From Noviherbaspirillum saxi (lineage in GTDB: Bacteria; Pseudomonadota; Gammaproteobacteria; Burkholderiales; Burkholderiaceae_D): 64,000 bases of DNA. Shown one piece after another: positions 17,431 through 25,354 of this stretch; positions within the stretch are counted from its first letter, which is position 1, and each line of letters opens with the position of its first letter. Made by a program: the position numbers and the translations under genes. The notes under the pieces were generated by a model. That model searched no databases and was not told the DNA's origin. It saw only the letters and a list, made by a program, of their open reading frames with translations. The stretch is taken from NCBI RefSeq assembly GCF_003591035.1, contig NZ_QYUO01000003.1, positions 1,240,001 through 1,304,000 on the forward strand, in the 5' to 3' direction.

Positions 17431-17889
17431 ATGTTTCGTCATTTCGGCGCGATGTTTGCACTACTGATTGCATTAGGTAGCTTTCCCGCACACGCTCAAC
17501 AGCGTGCCACTGCCCAAGAAGCGGTTGCATTGGTAAAAAAGGCTGCGGCACACATTCAGAAGGTGGGATTGGACGCGGCTCTGAAAGACTTCAACAATAA
17601 CAAGGGTCAATTCGTCGATCGCGATCTTTATATCGTAGTACTTGATATGAGTGGACGAAACCTGGCTCACGGCGCGAATGCTCGTATCGTCGGCAAGGAT
17701 CTGATCGATTTCAAGGATGCTGATGGCAAACTCTTCATCAAGGAAGAACTTCAGCTTGCCAAGACCAATGGTTCGGGCTGGGTAGACTTCAAATTCGTTA
17801 ATCCGACGAATCAGAAGATTGAAAAGAAGGCCCAATATCTCGAGCGCGTAGGCGAAGTCGTTGTAATGAGTGGGATCTATAAGGAGTAG
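17431..17889 (+). CDS. Secreted single-Cache-domain protein
   Basis: 152 residues with a signal peptide (FRHFGAMFALLIALGSFPAHAQ, cleavage after AHA). The mature part looks like an sCache_2 sensor domain: QEAVALVKKAAAHI, FVDRDLYIVVLDMSG, then ANARIVGKDLIDFKD. No membrane anchor or signalling domain follows, so it is a free periplasmic small-molecule-binding domain. Located directly after livM and before a terminator, it may be an accessory binding protein of the importer or may present ligand to a chemoreceptor. Its ligand is unknown. Confidence 0.75.
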   Translation: MFRHFGAMFALLIALGSFPAHAQQRATAQEAVALVKKAAAHIQKVGLDAALKDFNNNKGQFVDRDLYIVVLDMSGRNLAHGANARIVGKDLIDFKDADGKLFIKEELQLAKTNGSGWVDFKFVNPTNQKIEKKAQYLERVGEVVVMSGIYKE

Positions 17890-17962
17890 CGATTAAAGGT
17901 TGCCCCTCAAGTAGCGGTTCTAGATTGTCTCTTCCGTTCCTGGTAAAGGGTTTCGGAATTCG

Positions 17963-17996
17963 CCCGGTCCCGTCGATGCGCGACCGGGTATTTTTT
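17963..17996 (+). terminator. Rho-independent terminator after the liv/Cache genes
   Basis: CCCGGTC (17963-17969) pairs with GACCGGG (17982-17988) across a 12-base loop, followed by TA and six T. It ends the plus-strand block about 75 bases after the Cache gene stop. Confidence 0.8.
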
Positions 17997-18096
17997 AATG
18001 TAATAAGCTATTGGTGAGTGCAACCTGTACAGAGTTGTACGCGCTGGTGACCGATATGCTTCTGAAGTCATCATGTCCATTGCCTGCACCGTTCGC

Positions 18097-18237
18097 TCAG
18101 AGTGCGGCCTGCTCCAGAAATTGCCGCGTTTATTCGGTCACTTGATTTGGATGGGCCTGGTATTGCTCAGCGATCTCGGTAAGCGTCTTATCGTCACCTA
18201 ACGTCGCTATGGCCACTTTCGCCTTGATGCTTCCTGA
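18097..18237 (-). pseudogene. IS3-family transposase OrfA remnant
   Basis: On the minus strand the frame starting near 18237 reads SIKAKVAIATLGDDKTLTEI, then AEQYQAHPNQVTE, a stop (18130-18132), then TRQFLEQAAL and another stop. This matches the N-terminal helix-turn-helix part of IS3-family OrfA (compare FKAKVALEAIKGEKTLAEL and HPNQI), with a stop where a Trp is usual. The 5' part is lost at the inverted repeat beginning at 18235. No OrfB is present. Confidence 0.7.
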
Positions 18238-18312
18238 GGCCGGCCGAAAAAGTGTATGCCAACGTTTCGTAAAATTGAGGAACGGAGGCATACACTTTTT
18301 CGGCCGGCCTCA
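18235..18312. repeat. Perfect 26-base inverted repeat with 26-base spacer
   Basis: The left arm 18235-18260 starts TGAGGCCGGCCG and ends GTATGCC. The right arm 18287-18312 is its exact reverse complement. The arms contain GGCCGGCC. The left arm abuts the OrfA remnant, so this may be a transposon end junction or a hairpin from a nested insertion. The rest of 17997-18418 holds nothing else I can support. Confidence 0.8.
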
Positions 18313-18418
18313 CGTTCACTCCAGTTGAGATTGCGCTACCGGCTCGCGGTGGCTGCCCATCGCCTGAACCTTTCAAACGGGCCGCTCGTCGGTTTACCAA
18401 ACCACGCTTTCCAGCAAT

Positions 18419-18946
18419 TCAAGCCGCCTGGTTAGGCAATTGATCCATTTGCGCCTGCAAATCGGAAGAGAACTGCACAAGCTCGACAAAATGTCCGAGC
18501 TCTTCGCGCATGTCGATATAGCCGAATTTCACGATAGGCGCGACTTCGCCAAGTACGCAAAACGCATGGCCCTTGGCGCGCACGGTTTCCAGCGCCTGTT
18601 GCCATTTCTCGTCGTCGCCATGCACCTTGAATCCGAGGTGGTGAAAGACAAGTGCGAATCCTTCCGTTGCGGGCAAAGCATTGCGGTAAATATCCACTGC
18701 ACCCGAAACGGGTTCGATGATCTCGATCTGCGTGTCGTTCACCCGCGCCAGGCCAACCTTGATCTGGGCCTGCTCACGCACGCCTTGCGCAAGGACGTCC
18801 ATCGTCGACTCGAATCGCGTGAACTCCTTGATCTCCAGTTCGTTTCGAAAATAGTCGATCGCCTTTTCCAGATCGTTCGTCACATAGGCAAGCTGGAAAA
18901 AATTACCGAGGTAAGCGGCCAATGTCATTTGGTTCGCAAGTTTCAT
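18419..18946 (-). CDS. VOC (glyoxalase/epimerase-like) superfamily protein
   Basis: 175-residue vicinal-oxygen-chelate protein: FFQLAYVTNDLEKAIDYFRNEL starts the first beta-alpha-beta unit, IEIIEPVSG and HHLGFKVHGDDE follow, and GHFVELVQF ends the second unit. His103 or 104 and the Glu near 158 could be metal ligands. VOC proteins include epimerases, dioxygenases and isomerases. It follows an SDR by 18 bases in a two-gene operon that carries the shared steroid operator, so a role in steroid modification is likely. The exact reaction is unknown. Confidence 0.7.
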   Translation of the reverse strand: MKLANQMTLAAYLGNFFQLAYVTNDLEKAIDYFRNELEIKEFTRFESTMDVLAQGVREQAQIKVGLARVNDTQIEIIEPVSGAVDIYRNALPATEGFALVFHHLGFKVHGDDEKWQQALETVRAKGHAFCVLGEVAPIVKFGYIDMREELGHFVELVQFSSDLQAQMDQLPNQAA

Positions 18947-18964
18947 ACAGGTTAGTCCTTTGCG

Positions 18965-19750
18965 TTAGCGGCATACGGACGCGGCATCCACCAGCATGCT
19001 CTCGCCCGACACAAACGACGCGGCATCGGAACTGAGCCAGACTGCCGCCTCCGCGATTTCTTCAGGCCGCCCCATTCTTCCTCCCGGTAACGAAGAAACC
19101 AGCGCCCTCTCCAGCTCCGTGCCCTCGCCCGCGAACGTGCGTAGCATCGGCGTATCGGTGACGCCAGGACAGATTGCATTGACGCGAATGTTCTGGCCGA
19201 TGAACTCCTTCGCCGCCACCTTCACGAGTCCCAGCACGCCATGCTTGGCGGCCGTGTAATGCGGCATGCCAGGCGCACCGACGACGCCGGCACCGGACGA
19301 GGTATTGACGATGCTGCCGCCACCGGCCTTGAGCATGTGCGCGATTTGATGCTTCATGCACAAAAAGACGGAAGTGAGATTCACCGCGATCAGGCGATTC
19401 CAGTCTTCAAGCGACAGCGTATGGAAGCCGACATACTGGCCGGTAAAGCCGGCGTTGTTGAACGCGCAGTGCAATCCGCCAAAGGTAGCAACCGTTTGTT
19501 GTACCGCAGCCTCGACCGCTTCTTCGGAACTCACGTCAGCGCGTATGAATATCGCAGTGCCACCTTCAGCCTGAATCTGGTTGACCGTTTGCATACCGGT
19601 TTCGGGATTGAGGTCGACCACCGCGACAGAAGCACCGCGCGCGGCAAATAGTTTGGCGGCTGCACGGCCGATACCGTTGCCGGCCCCGGTAACGAAGGCG
19701 GTCTTGCCGACAAAGTCCTTCAGTCCTTGCGTTGTACGTGACGGGTTCAA
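18965..19750 (-). CDS. SDR-family oxidoreductase, steroid-regulon member (TTG start)
   Basis: Classical SDR with TGAGNGIG, DLNPET, NNAG, NTSSGAGV and the YTAAK catalytic pair. The start is taken as TTG at 19750 because AGGAGACAACGAC lies just before it. The longer reading from 19831 would begin inside the operator and has no ribosome site. The product is then 261 residues. It probably oxidises or reduces a hydroxyl or keto group on the steroid or a fragment. The operator 78 bases upstream places it in the same regulon as kshA, hsaA, hsaC and hsaD. Confidence 0.8.
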   Translation of the reverse strand: MNPSRTTQGLKDFVGKTAFVTGAGNGIGRAAAKLFAARGASVAVVDLNPETGMQTVNQIQAEGGTAIFIRADVSSEEAVEAAVQQTVATFGGLHCAFNNAGFTGQYVGFHTLSLEDWNRLIAVNLTSVFLCMKHQIAHMLKAGGGSIVNTSSGAGVVGAPGMPHYTAAKHGVLGLVKVAAKEFIGQNIRVNAICPGVTDTPMLRTFAGEGTELERALVSSLPGGRMGRPEEIAEAAVWLSSDAASFVSGESMLVDAASVCR

Positions 19751-19828
19751 GTCGTTGTCTCCTGAGTTTGTTTGATTGGTGGCCTCGATCGAATGCCATA
19801 CTATGTTGATGCATCCGCCGTCGAGCGG

Positions 19829-19848
19829 CATCGTCTGAAGAGACTATG
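19829..19848 (-). promoter_or_regulatory. Candidate steroid-regulon operator (SDR/VOC promoter)
   Basis: On the plus strand: CATCGTC, spacer TGAAGA, GACTATG. Read toward the SDR gene it is CATAGTC-N6-GACGATG, matching the other sites, and ends 78 bases before the TTG start. The remainder of 19849-20042, between this site and the regulator gene, shows no other feature. Confidence 0.65.
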
Positions 19849-20042
19849 AATGGAAATGACAGTGAACGTACATTGCGACGCATGCCTGGTCGCGCATAGA
19901 GGCTTTAGATTTTGAAGTTCCGCTGTGCCGATGCCAAAAGAGCGAGCGGCAAGGCGGATAAAGAAGCGCAGATGTCTGAGCCGAAGTCCCTCTGATTACA
20001 CTGTCGGCTCGGTACGGCATCACCACTGACCAAATCAGCAAT

Positions 20043-21257
20043 TCAACTCTCGCGCACACCCAGCGTCGCCACGCTGTTCAGAATAATCCGCACCAGCTCA
20101 GTCTGTCGCGTCACATCCGTTTTAGAAAAGATCGCCCGCAAATGCGCCCGCGCGGTATTGCGGCGGATGCCCAGTTCCAACGCCGCTTCTTCCAGCGACA
20201 AGCCGTCGGCCAGCAGCATCGCCAGATTGGTTTCCGCCGGTGTGAAGTTGAACAACTGGCGCACGATGTCGTGCGGCGCCTGTGCTTTCTGTTCCGGATC
20301 GCGGATATACAGCACTGCCGCTGGCCGGTGCAGCCGTTCCGACCATTCATTCGGCGGCACGCTGTGCACCACGACGCCGAGATTGCGCCGTCCGGACGAA
20401 CGCGTGATCGAAATCGCATCGACCAGCGCCGCGCTGGAGTTGCCATTGCCATTTAGCGTGTTCTTGATCAGACGCTGTAATTCACGGTTATCGGCCAGGT
20501 GCGTCGCATGCGGCATGTTGTTGACGATACGCATGCCGTCGCCTACCTGGAGGATGGTATCGGCCATGCGATTGGTTTGCAGAATGCGGCCGTTCTCGTC
20601 GAGGATCACAGTACCGACCATGAGCCGGTCCATCGCGCCCGCATACAGTTTGCGTTCCGACTCGACCCGGTCGAGCCGGCCGTGAAGATGTACCGCGCGT
20701 TTGAAATGCGGCAGCAGCATCGTGCAAAACGCTTTGTCGCGCTCGGAAAAATTTGGTCCCGAGCGCGGCCGGCACACGCGCAGGCGGCACTCACCGCCGT
20801 CGGACGTACGCACGTCGGCCCCCATGATGTGGTGCACATCGAAGGGCTGCAGAAACTCGCGGTAAAACGAAGTTTCCACCCAACGGGCCTCCTCAATGAT
20901 TTCATTGATGGTAACCATGCGGTCGGACGGCAGCCCGACGAACGGATCCATCGCATAGAAATGGCTGTCGTAGGAAATCTGCCCTTCGGTGGTGACGTCG
21001 CCCACATTCACCATCAGTCCGTGATCGCCGGCACGCGGCGGGCGCAGAATCAGCGTAACGTAATTGGCTTGCAACTCGCTACGCATGCGCATCAGGCATT
21101 TCTGCCAGGGGATGGTTTCCAGCAAGCCGTCATACACTGCGCCGATCAGATCGGTGAAAACATCCATTGAAATTACGGGAGCTAAAGTTTTCATGGGCAG
21201 AATGTCCGCGTCTCTAACCGGCCTGATGTATTCCGCAATTTCCGCTACGGCTCGCAT
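20043..21257 (-). CDS. LuxR-type transcriptional regulator (TesR/TeiR-like)
   Basis: 404 residues. The N-terminal two-thirds is a PAS-like or unassigned sensing region with no phospho-acceptor receiver domain. The C-terminus holds a LuxR/GerE helix-turn-helix: FTPAETNLAMLLADGLSLEEAALELGI, then NTARAHLRAIFSKTDVTRQ. Comamonas testosteroni controls steroid degradation with a LuxR-type activator (TesR, also called TeiR) of similar size and layout. The gene starts 13 bases after kshA, with GGGAG before the ATG, so the two are co-transcribed. It is the obvious candidate to bind the shared TAGTC-N6-GACGATG sites. The steroid link is inferred from context and architecture. Confidence 0.8.
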   Translation of the reverse strand: MRAVAEIAEYIRPVRDADILPMKTLAPVISMDVFTDLIGAVYDGLLETIPWQKCLMRMRSELQANYVTLILRPPRAGDHGLMVNVGDVTTEGQISYDSHFYAMDPFVGLPSDRMVTINEIIEEARWVETSFYREFLQPFDVHHIMGADVRTSDGGECRLRVCRPRSGPNFSERDKAFCTMLLPHFKRAVHLHGRLDRVESERKLYAGAMDRLMVGTVILDENGRILQTNRMADTILQVGDGMRIVNNMPHATHLADNRELQRLIKNTLNGNGNSSAALVDAISITRSSGRRNLGVVVHSVPPNEWSERLHRPAAVLYIRDPEQKAQAPHDIVRQLFNFTPAETNLAMLLADGLSLEEAALELGIRRNTARAHLRAIFSKTDVTRQTELVRIILNSVATLGVRES

Positions 21258-21270
21258 GGGCGTCTCCCGA

Positions 21271-22305
21271 TCAAGAAGGCGTCAATTCGAATTCTCGCCG
21301 CGCCTGCATCGCCGGGGTTACCGTCTCCGCGTCCATATAGAACTGCTGGTACCAATCGCGCAACTGATAGACCGGTCCGTCCGCTTCACACAACAACGGA
21401 TTGTCGGTGCGGGTCTTGTTGTGCCAAATCTCAACGTCTTCGTAGAAGGCGTCTTGGGCGAGTCTAACATATTGGGCAGCGGCTTCACGGTTCTGTTCGT
21501 CGTTCATGCCCGGGAATTTGCGCACCAGTACGCCATAGCGCAATTCGAAGCTGTTGATGTCGATCGGCACATGACAATTGAGCAAAACCGAGTCGACCGG
21601 ATAGCCGTTCATTTCGCCTTGCATGACCGTGATCTGGTATGCCGGCCCGTAGTAGGTCGCGGTGCTGGTCAGCACGCCATCTTCCGCCAGCCGCTTGCTC
21701 CGGCTTTCCATGATCTGCGTCGCGACATGGTTTTCAAATACGTTGGCAAAGCGCGTCACGAATGCGCCGTGCACCACGCCGAAATGCACCATGTCGGCAA
21801 CGTTGTCGATCAGTTCGCGGCAATTGGTCTGGATGACCATCTTGTCCACGGCCCACGGCGTCCACTCGTCGGAAAAGCAGGCATCGATGCGCGGGATCGC
21901 GACTTCCGGCGGTGGCGGATTGCCTTCCGGATCGTGCCAGACAAACAGCAAGTGATTTTGTTCGCAGGTAGGCCAGGCACCGATGCGCGCCTTGGGTGGC
22001 ACCCGCTTGCAATACGGAATTTCCTTGCATGCGCCGTCGCTGCCCCAGCGCCAGTCGTGGAACGGACAGGCCAGCGTATCGCCCTTGACCGTGCCGCGGC
22101 TCAAATCTGCGCCCATGTGCGGGCAAAATGCATCAAGGATATGGATGCCGCCGCTCTCCCCCTGATACGCGACCAGGCGCTTGCCGAAAATGTTCAGCGT
22201 ATGCGGCTTGCCGTCCTTGTAGTCCTGGGCCAAGCCCAGACAATGCCAGCCGCGCGCATACCGCTCCTCTAAAGGACGCGCTTCGATTTTGTATGCTTTT
22301 GCCAT
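21271..22305 (-). CDS. kshA: 3-ketosteroid 9alpha-hydroxylase, Rieske oxygenase component
   Basis: 344-residue Rieske non-heme iron oxygenase. Cluster ligands are Cys61 and His63 (FCPHMGADLS) and Cys80 and His83 (CPFHDWRWG). The mononuclear iron site is Asp171-x2-His174-x4-His179 in VADMVHFGVVHGAF. The stretch FVWHDPEGNPPP and the segment PHMGADLSRGTVKGD are very like KshA. KshA hydroxylates C9 of androstadienedione or related 3-ketosteroids, which makes ring B open spontaneously. AGGAGAGAAC before 22305 sets the start, 11 residues after an alternative ATG. Its reductase KshB is encoded at 55979. A symmetric operator lies 58 bases upstream. Confidence 0.92.
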   Translation of the reverse strand: MAKAYKIEARPLEERYARGWHCLGLAQDYKDGKPHTLNIFGKRLVAYQGESGGIHILDAFCPHMGADLSRGTVKGDTLACPFHDWRWGSDGACKEIPYCKRVPPKARIGAWPTCEQNHLLFVWHDPEGNPPPPEVAIPRIDACFSDEWTPWAVDKMVIQTNCRELIDNVADMVHFGVVHGAFVTRFANVFENHVATQIMESRSKRLAEDGVLTSTATYYGPAYQITVMQGEMNGYPVDSVLLNCHVPIDINSFELRYGVLVRKFPGMNDEQNREAAAQYVRLAQDAFYEDVEIWHNKTRTDNPLLCEADGPVYQLRDWYQQFYMDAETVTPAMQARREFELTPS

Positions 22306-22363
22306 GTTCTCTCCTGTATTTGTTGGGACATGTTCCAAAAATAAACGGACGACGTGGCAGCGG

Positions 22364-22383
22364 CATCGTCTCTTCGGACGATG
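22364..22383. promoter_or_regulatory. Symmetric steroid-regulon operator at the kshA/SDR divergent promoter
   Basis: CATCGTC, spacer TCTTCG, GACGATG, with the dyad extending to GGCATCGTC/GACGATGCC (22362-22385). It is the only perfectly symmetric copy and the only one between divergent steroid genes: 58 bases from the kshA ATG and 53 from the SDR ATG. Confidence 0.7.
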
Positions 22384-22436
22384 CCTGGCGGGAGCAGTGC
22401 GGGGATATTCTGTTCCATTCCCTCACTGGAGCCGCC

Positions 22437-23234
22437 ATGCCTTCCTCCTCTTCATGCGCCGTGGTCACAGGCGCCGCCAGCGGCATAGGCCGCGGTATCG
22501 CCTACGCTCTGGCCGCACGCGGCATCAATCTGGTATTGAGCGACGTGGATGGCGCCGGACTGCATGCCGTAGGTACCGATATCCTGCAGTCGGCGCCATC
22601 GATAAAAGTTCGGCAACTAGTCACCGATGTATCCGATCCGCATCAGATCGAGTTGTTATGCGAGCGCACATTCAGCGCATATGGCCGCGTCGACTGGCTT
22701 TACAACTGCGCCGGCATCCTGGTCAGCGGACCGAGCTGGGAACTGGACGAAGCCGCGTGGAAGCGCGTGCTCGACATCAATCTGTGGAGCGCCATCCACA
22801 CGGCGCGTGCCTTCGTGCCACGCATGATCGCGCAAGGCTTCGGACATATCGTGAACGTATCGTCGCTGGCCGGCCTGTTGGTCGGGCCGTGGCTGGCGCC
22901 GTACACCGTGTCCAAGCATGGCATGGTCGCGCTGAGCGAAAGCATGCAGCAGGAATTCACCGCGCTCGGCTTGCCGCTGACGATGTCGATCGTCTGTCCG
23001 GGCCCTGTGCAAACCAATATTTTTCATCATCTTGCGCAGCGACCGGCGGAATCGCATGTTGCGCATGCGAACCAATATCTGCGCACCCTCGGCGAGAACG
23101 GCATGACGCCGGAGCAACTCGCGCAGATCGTGTTGGATGGTGTCGATGCCAAGAAACTGTGGATCTTCCCGCATGCAGATGTGCTCAAGCAATCATTGCG
23201 ATCCCGGATGGAAACCCTGCTGGCGGCCGAGTAA
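22437..23234 (+). CDS. SDR-family oxidoreductase
   Basis: 265-residue SDR starting at the ATG at 22437 (TGGAGCCGCC before it); the open frame extends upstream but through the operator. Motifs are TGAASGIG, a slightly altered YNCAG in place of NNAG, NVSSLAGL and the YTVSK catalytic pair, then CPGPVQTN. The C-terminal half (DGVDAKKLWIFPHADVL) resembles SDRs that act on larger hydrophobic substrates. It is divergent from kshA under the shared operator and followed by an esterase, so it is probably a steroid alcohol dehydrogenase. The position acted upon is not known. Confidence 0.8.
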   Translation: MPSSSSCAVVTGAASGIGRGIAYALAARGINLVLSDVDGAGLHAVGTDILQSAPSIKVRQLVTDVSDPHQIELLCERTFSAYGRVDWLYNCAGILVSGPSWELDEAAWKRVLDINLWSAIHTARAFVPRMIAQGFGHIVNVSSLAGLLVGPWLAPYTVSKHGMVALSESMQQEFTALGLPLTMSIVCPGPVQTNIFHHLAQRPAESHVAHANQYLRTLGENGMTPEQLAQIVLDGVDAKKLWIFPHADVLKQSLRSRMETLLAAE

Positions 23235-23273
23235 GCGCTTTTCGATTCATACCCCCTCTTTTCAGGAGCACCC

Positions 23274-24206
23274 ATGGCAATTGATCCGCAAGCAGCGGCG
23301 ATTCTGCAAATGTTCGCCGCGATGCCCGAACCCGACTACGCAAGCCTGGATGGCGTCAGCTACCGCGCAATGATGGCGCAGCAAAGCCTGCCCGTGTCGA
23401 ACGAGCCGGTTGCGAGTATCACCCATCATCAAGTGCCGGTCGCCGGCGGCGACATCACACTCCGCGCCTATCGCCCCGGTCCCGGCACATTGCCGGCGAT
23501 CGTGTTTTTCCATGGCGGCGGCTGGGTCTCGTGCAGTCTGGACACACATGACAATCTGTGCCGGCGCCTGGCCAACCGCAGCAACTGCATGGTGATCTCG
23601 GTCGATTACCGGCTGGCGCCCGAGTCGCCATTCCCCGGACCGGTGGAAGATGCCTGCGCCGCGCTGCGCTGGGTACACGCACAGGCGGCATCGCTGGGCC
23701 TTGACCCGAACCGGCTCGCGGTGTCAGGCGATAGCGCAGGCGCCAACCTGGCCGCCGCCTGTGCGTTGCTGTCGCGCGATCGGGCATTGGAACTGCCGCG
23801 CCTGGCGCACCAGCTGCTGTTCTATCCCGTGATGGATGCGGCCTGCGATACCGCGTCCTTCGATGCCTATGCCAGCGGTTACTTGCTTACGCGCAATTTG
23901 ATGCAGTGGTACTGGAAGCAGTATCTGCGCAAGCCGAGCGACGCCGCCGACATGCGCGCCTGCCCGGTGCGCGCAGACAGTTTTACCGGATTGCCGGACG
24001 CCACCGTGATCACCGCCGAATACGATCCGCTGCGCGACGAAGGCATGCGCTATGCGGAATGCCTGCGGCAGGCCGGCGTGCCGGTCCAGCATAAGTGCTG
24101 GGACGGTGTATTCCACGGCTTTGCCAGCATGACCGGCCTCATGACGGCCGCGGATGAGGCTCTCGAATTTGCAGCGCGGGCGATACGCCATGCGATGGTG
24201 GACTAG
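23274..24206 (+). CDS. HSL-family alpha/beta-hydrolase (esterase)
   Basis: 310-residue esterase of the hormone-sensitive-lipase family. It has the oxyanion motif FFHGGGW (about 80-86), the nucleophile motif GDSAGAN (about 151-157), the acid in EYDPLRDEG and the base His in VFHGFAS. These enzymes hydrolyse short acyl esters or lactones. Downstream of a steroid SDR, it could remove a side-chain or ester group from steroids, or open a lactone made by a Baeyer-Villiger step. AGGAGCACCC precedes the ATG. Substrate unproven. Confidence 0.82.
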   Translation: MAIDPQAAAILQMFAAMPEPDYASLDGVSYRAMMAQQSLPVSNEPVASITHHQVPVAGGDITLRAYRPGPGTLPAIVFFHGGGWVSCSLDTHDNLCRRLANRSNCMVISVDYRLAPESPFPGPVEDACAALRWVHAQAASLGLDPNRLAVSGDSAGANLAAACALLSRDRALELPRLAHQLLFYPVMDAACDTASFDAYASGYLLTRNLMQWYWKQYLRKPSDAADMRACPVRADSFTGLPDATVITAEYDPLRDEGMRYAECLRQAGVPVQHKCWDGVFHGFASMTGLMTAADEALEFAARAIRHAMVD

Positions 24207-24208
24207 CG

Positions 24209-25330
24209 ATGCACATGCACTCCATTCCGACACTCATCGATGCGATACGCGCCGGCCGCATCGTGGTACTGGTCGAAGACAGCGAAGACGATAGCGAAGG
24301 CGTGCTGGTCATGGCGGCCGACGCCGCCACCGAAGCAAGCGTCAACTTCATGGCGCGCGAGGCACGTGGACTGATCTGCCTCGGTTTGCCGGAGGCACGG
24401 TGCCGCGAACTGGAATTGCCGCCGATGGTGCCGTCCGCCCGTCAGCGGACCCGCTTCACGGTATCGATCGAAGCGCTGCACGGCGTTACTACCGGCATTT
24501 CCGCCGCCGACCGCGCGTTGACGCTACAACTGGCGGCAGCGCCAACCACCCGTGCCGCCGACCTGGTGCAGCCAGGCCACATCTTTCCCATCATGGCTGC
24601 ACGTGACGGCGTGATGCGCCACGCCGGCTTTGCGGAAGCCGCTTGCGACCTCGCACACCTGGCCGGTCACACGGCTGCCGGTGTGGTGGTCAGCATCCTT
24701 GACGACGACGGCGAATCCGCACGCGGCCCGGCGCTTGTTGCGTTCGCAAAGGCACACGGCTTGCCGATTGGCAGCCTGACTGACTTGATTCATCACCGCA
24801 TCCTGACCGAAGGATTGATCGCGCGCACGCTGGAACGGACGATCAATACCAGCCATGGCCAGTTCCAGCTGGTCGCGTATCACGACACCATCATCAATGC
24901 CGTGCATACGGCGATGGTACGCGGCGATCTGTCCGGCGAGCACTGCGGCGACGCTCCACTGGTGCGCGTGCAGGGCACCGAAGTACTGCGCGATGTACTG
25001 GAAACCGATTTTTCCAGCGGGCGTCGTTACTGGAATGCACGCCGCGCGCTGCAACGGATTGCCCAAGCCGATCGCGGCGTACTGGTGCTGCTTGCGCACG
25101 AAGATGCAAGTGCCGAAATCTTGCAGGATATCGAACGCTATACCGTCGCAGATACGCCGCGCGCACCGCAATTCGCGCAGCGCATGCTCGGTGTCGGAGC
25201 GCAGATCCTGCGCGATCTGGGGATACAGAAAATGCGCCTGATGAGCCATTCGGTGCCGTATCGCGCTTTGGCTGGCTTCGATCTTGAAGTCGCTGAATTC
25301 GTGCCGTTCGACGGACACGCAGCAAGCTGA
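24209..25330 (+). CDS. Degenerate RibBA paralogue (DHBP synthase/GTP cyclohydrolase II-like)
   Basis: 373 residues with the two-domain RibB-RibA layout. The first half keeps [21 protein letters not shown] and PGHIFPIMA but has lost core catalytic residues: the DDEDRENEG-type acidic motif is [10 protein letters not shown] (Arg and Glu replaced), and the GGHTEA metal motif is AGFAEA at 139-144 (His to Phe, Thr to Ala). The second half keeps the LVAY, VRGDL and LVRV segments, but the zinc-binding HSECLTGD..C.C region reads [14 protein letters not shown] with no cysteines. It is therefore unlikely to make riboflavin precursors. It follows the esterase by two bases, inside a flavin-dependent catabolic region. 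It may have a new or regulatory role. Confidence 0.75.
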   Translation: MHMHSIPTLIDAIRAGRIVVLVEDSEDDSEGVLVMAADAATEASVNFMAREARGLICLGLPEARCRELELPPMVPSARQRTRFTVSIEALHGVTTGISAADRALTLQLAAAPTTRAADLVQPGHIFPIMAARDGVMRHAGFAEAACDLAHLAGHTAAGVVVSILDDDGESARGPALVAFAKAHGLPIGSLTDLIHHRILTEGLIARTLERTINTSHGQFQLVAYHDTIINAVHTAMVRGDLSGEHCGDAPLVRVQGTEVLRDVLETDFSSGRRYWNARRALQRIAQADRGVLVLLAHEDASAEILQDIERYTVADTPRAPQFAQRMLGVGAQILRDLGIQKMRLMSHSVPYRALAGFDLEVAEFVPFDGHAAS

Positions 25331-25354
25331 TCCACTTCCCGAAAGGTAAATAAC

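Noticed and set aside
19844..20059. Short minus-strand frame between the SDR operator and the LuxR gene
   Set aside because: Basic, low-complexity product with no ribosome site or family; it ends next to the operator region.
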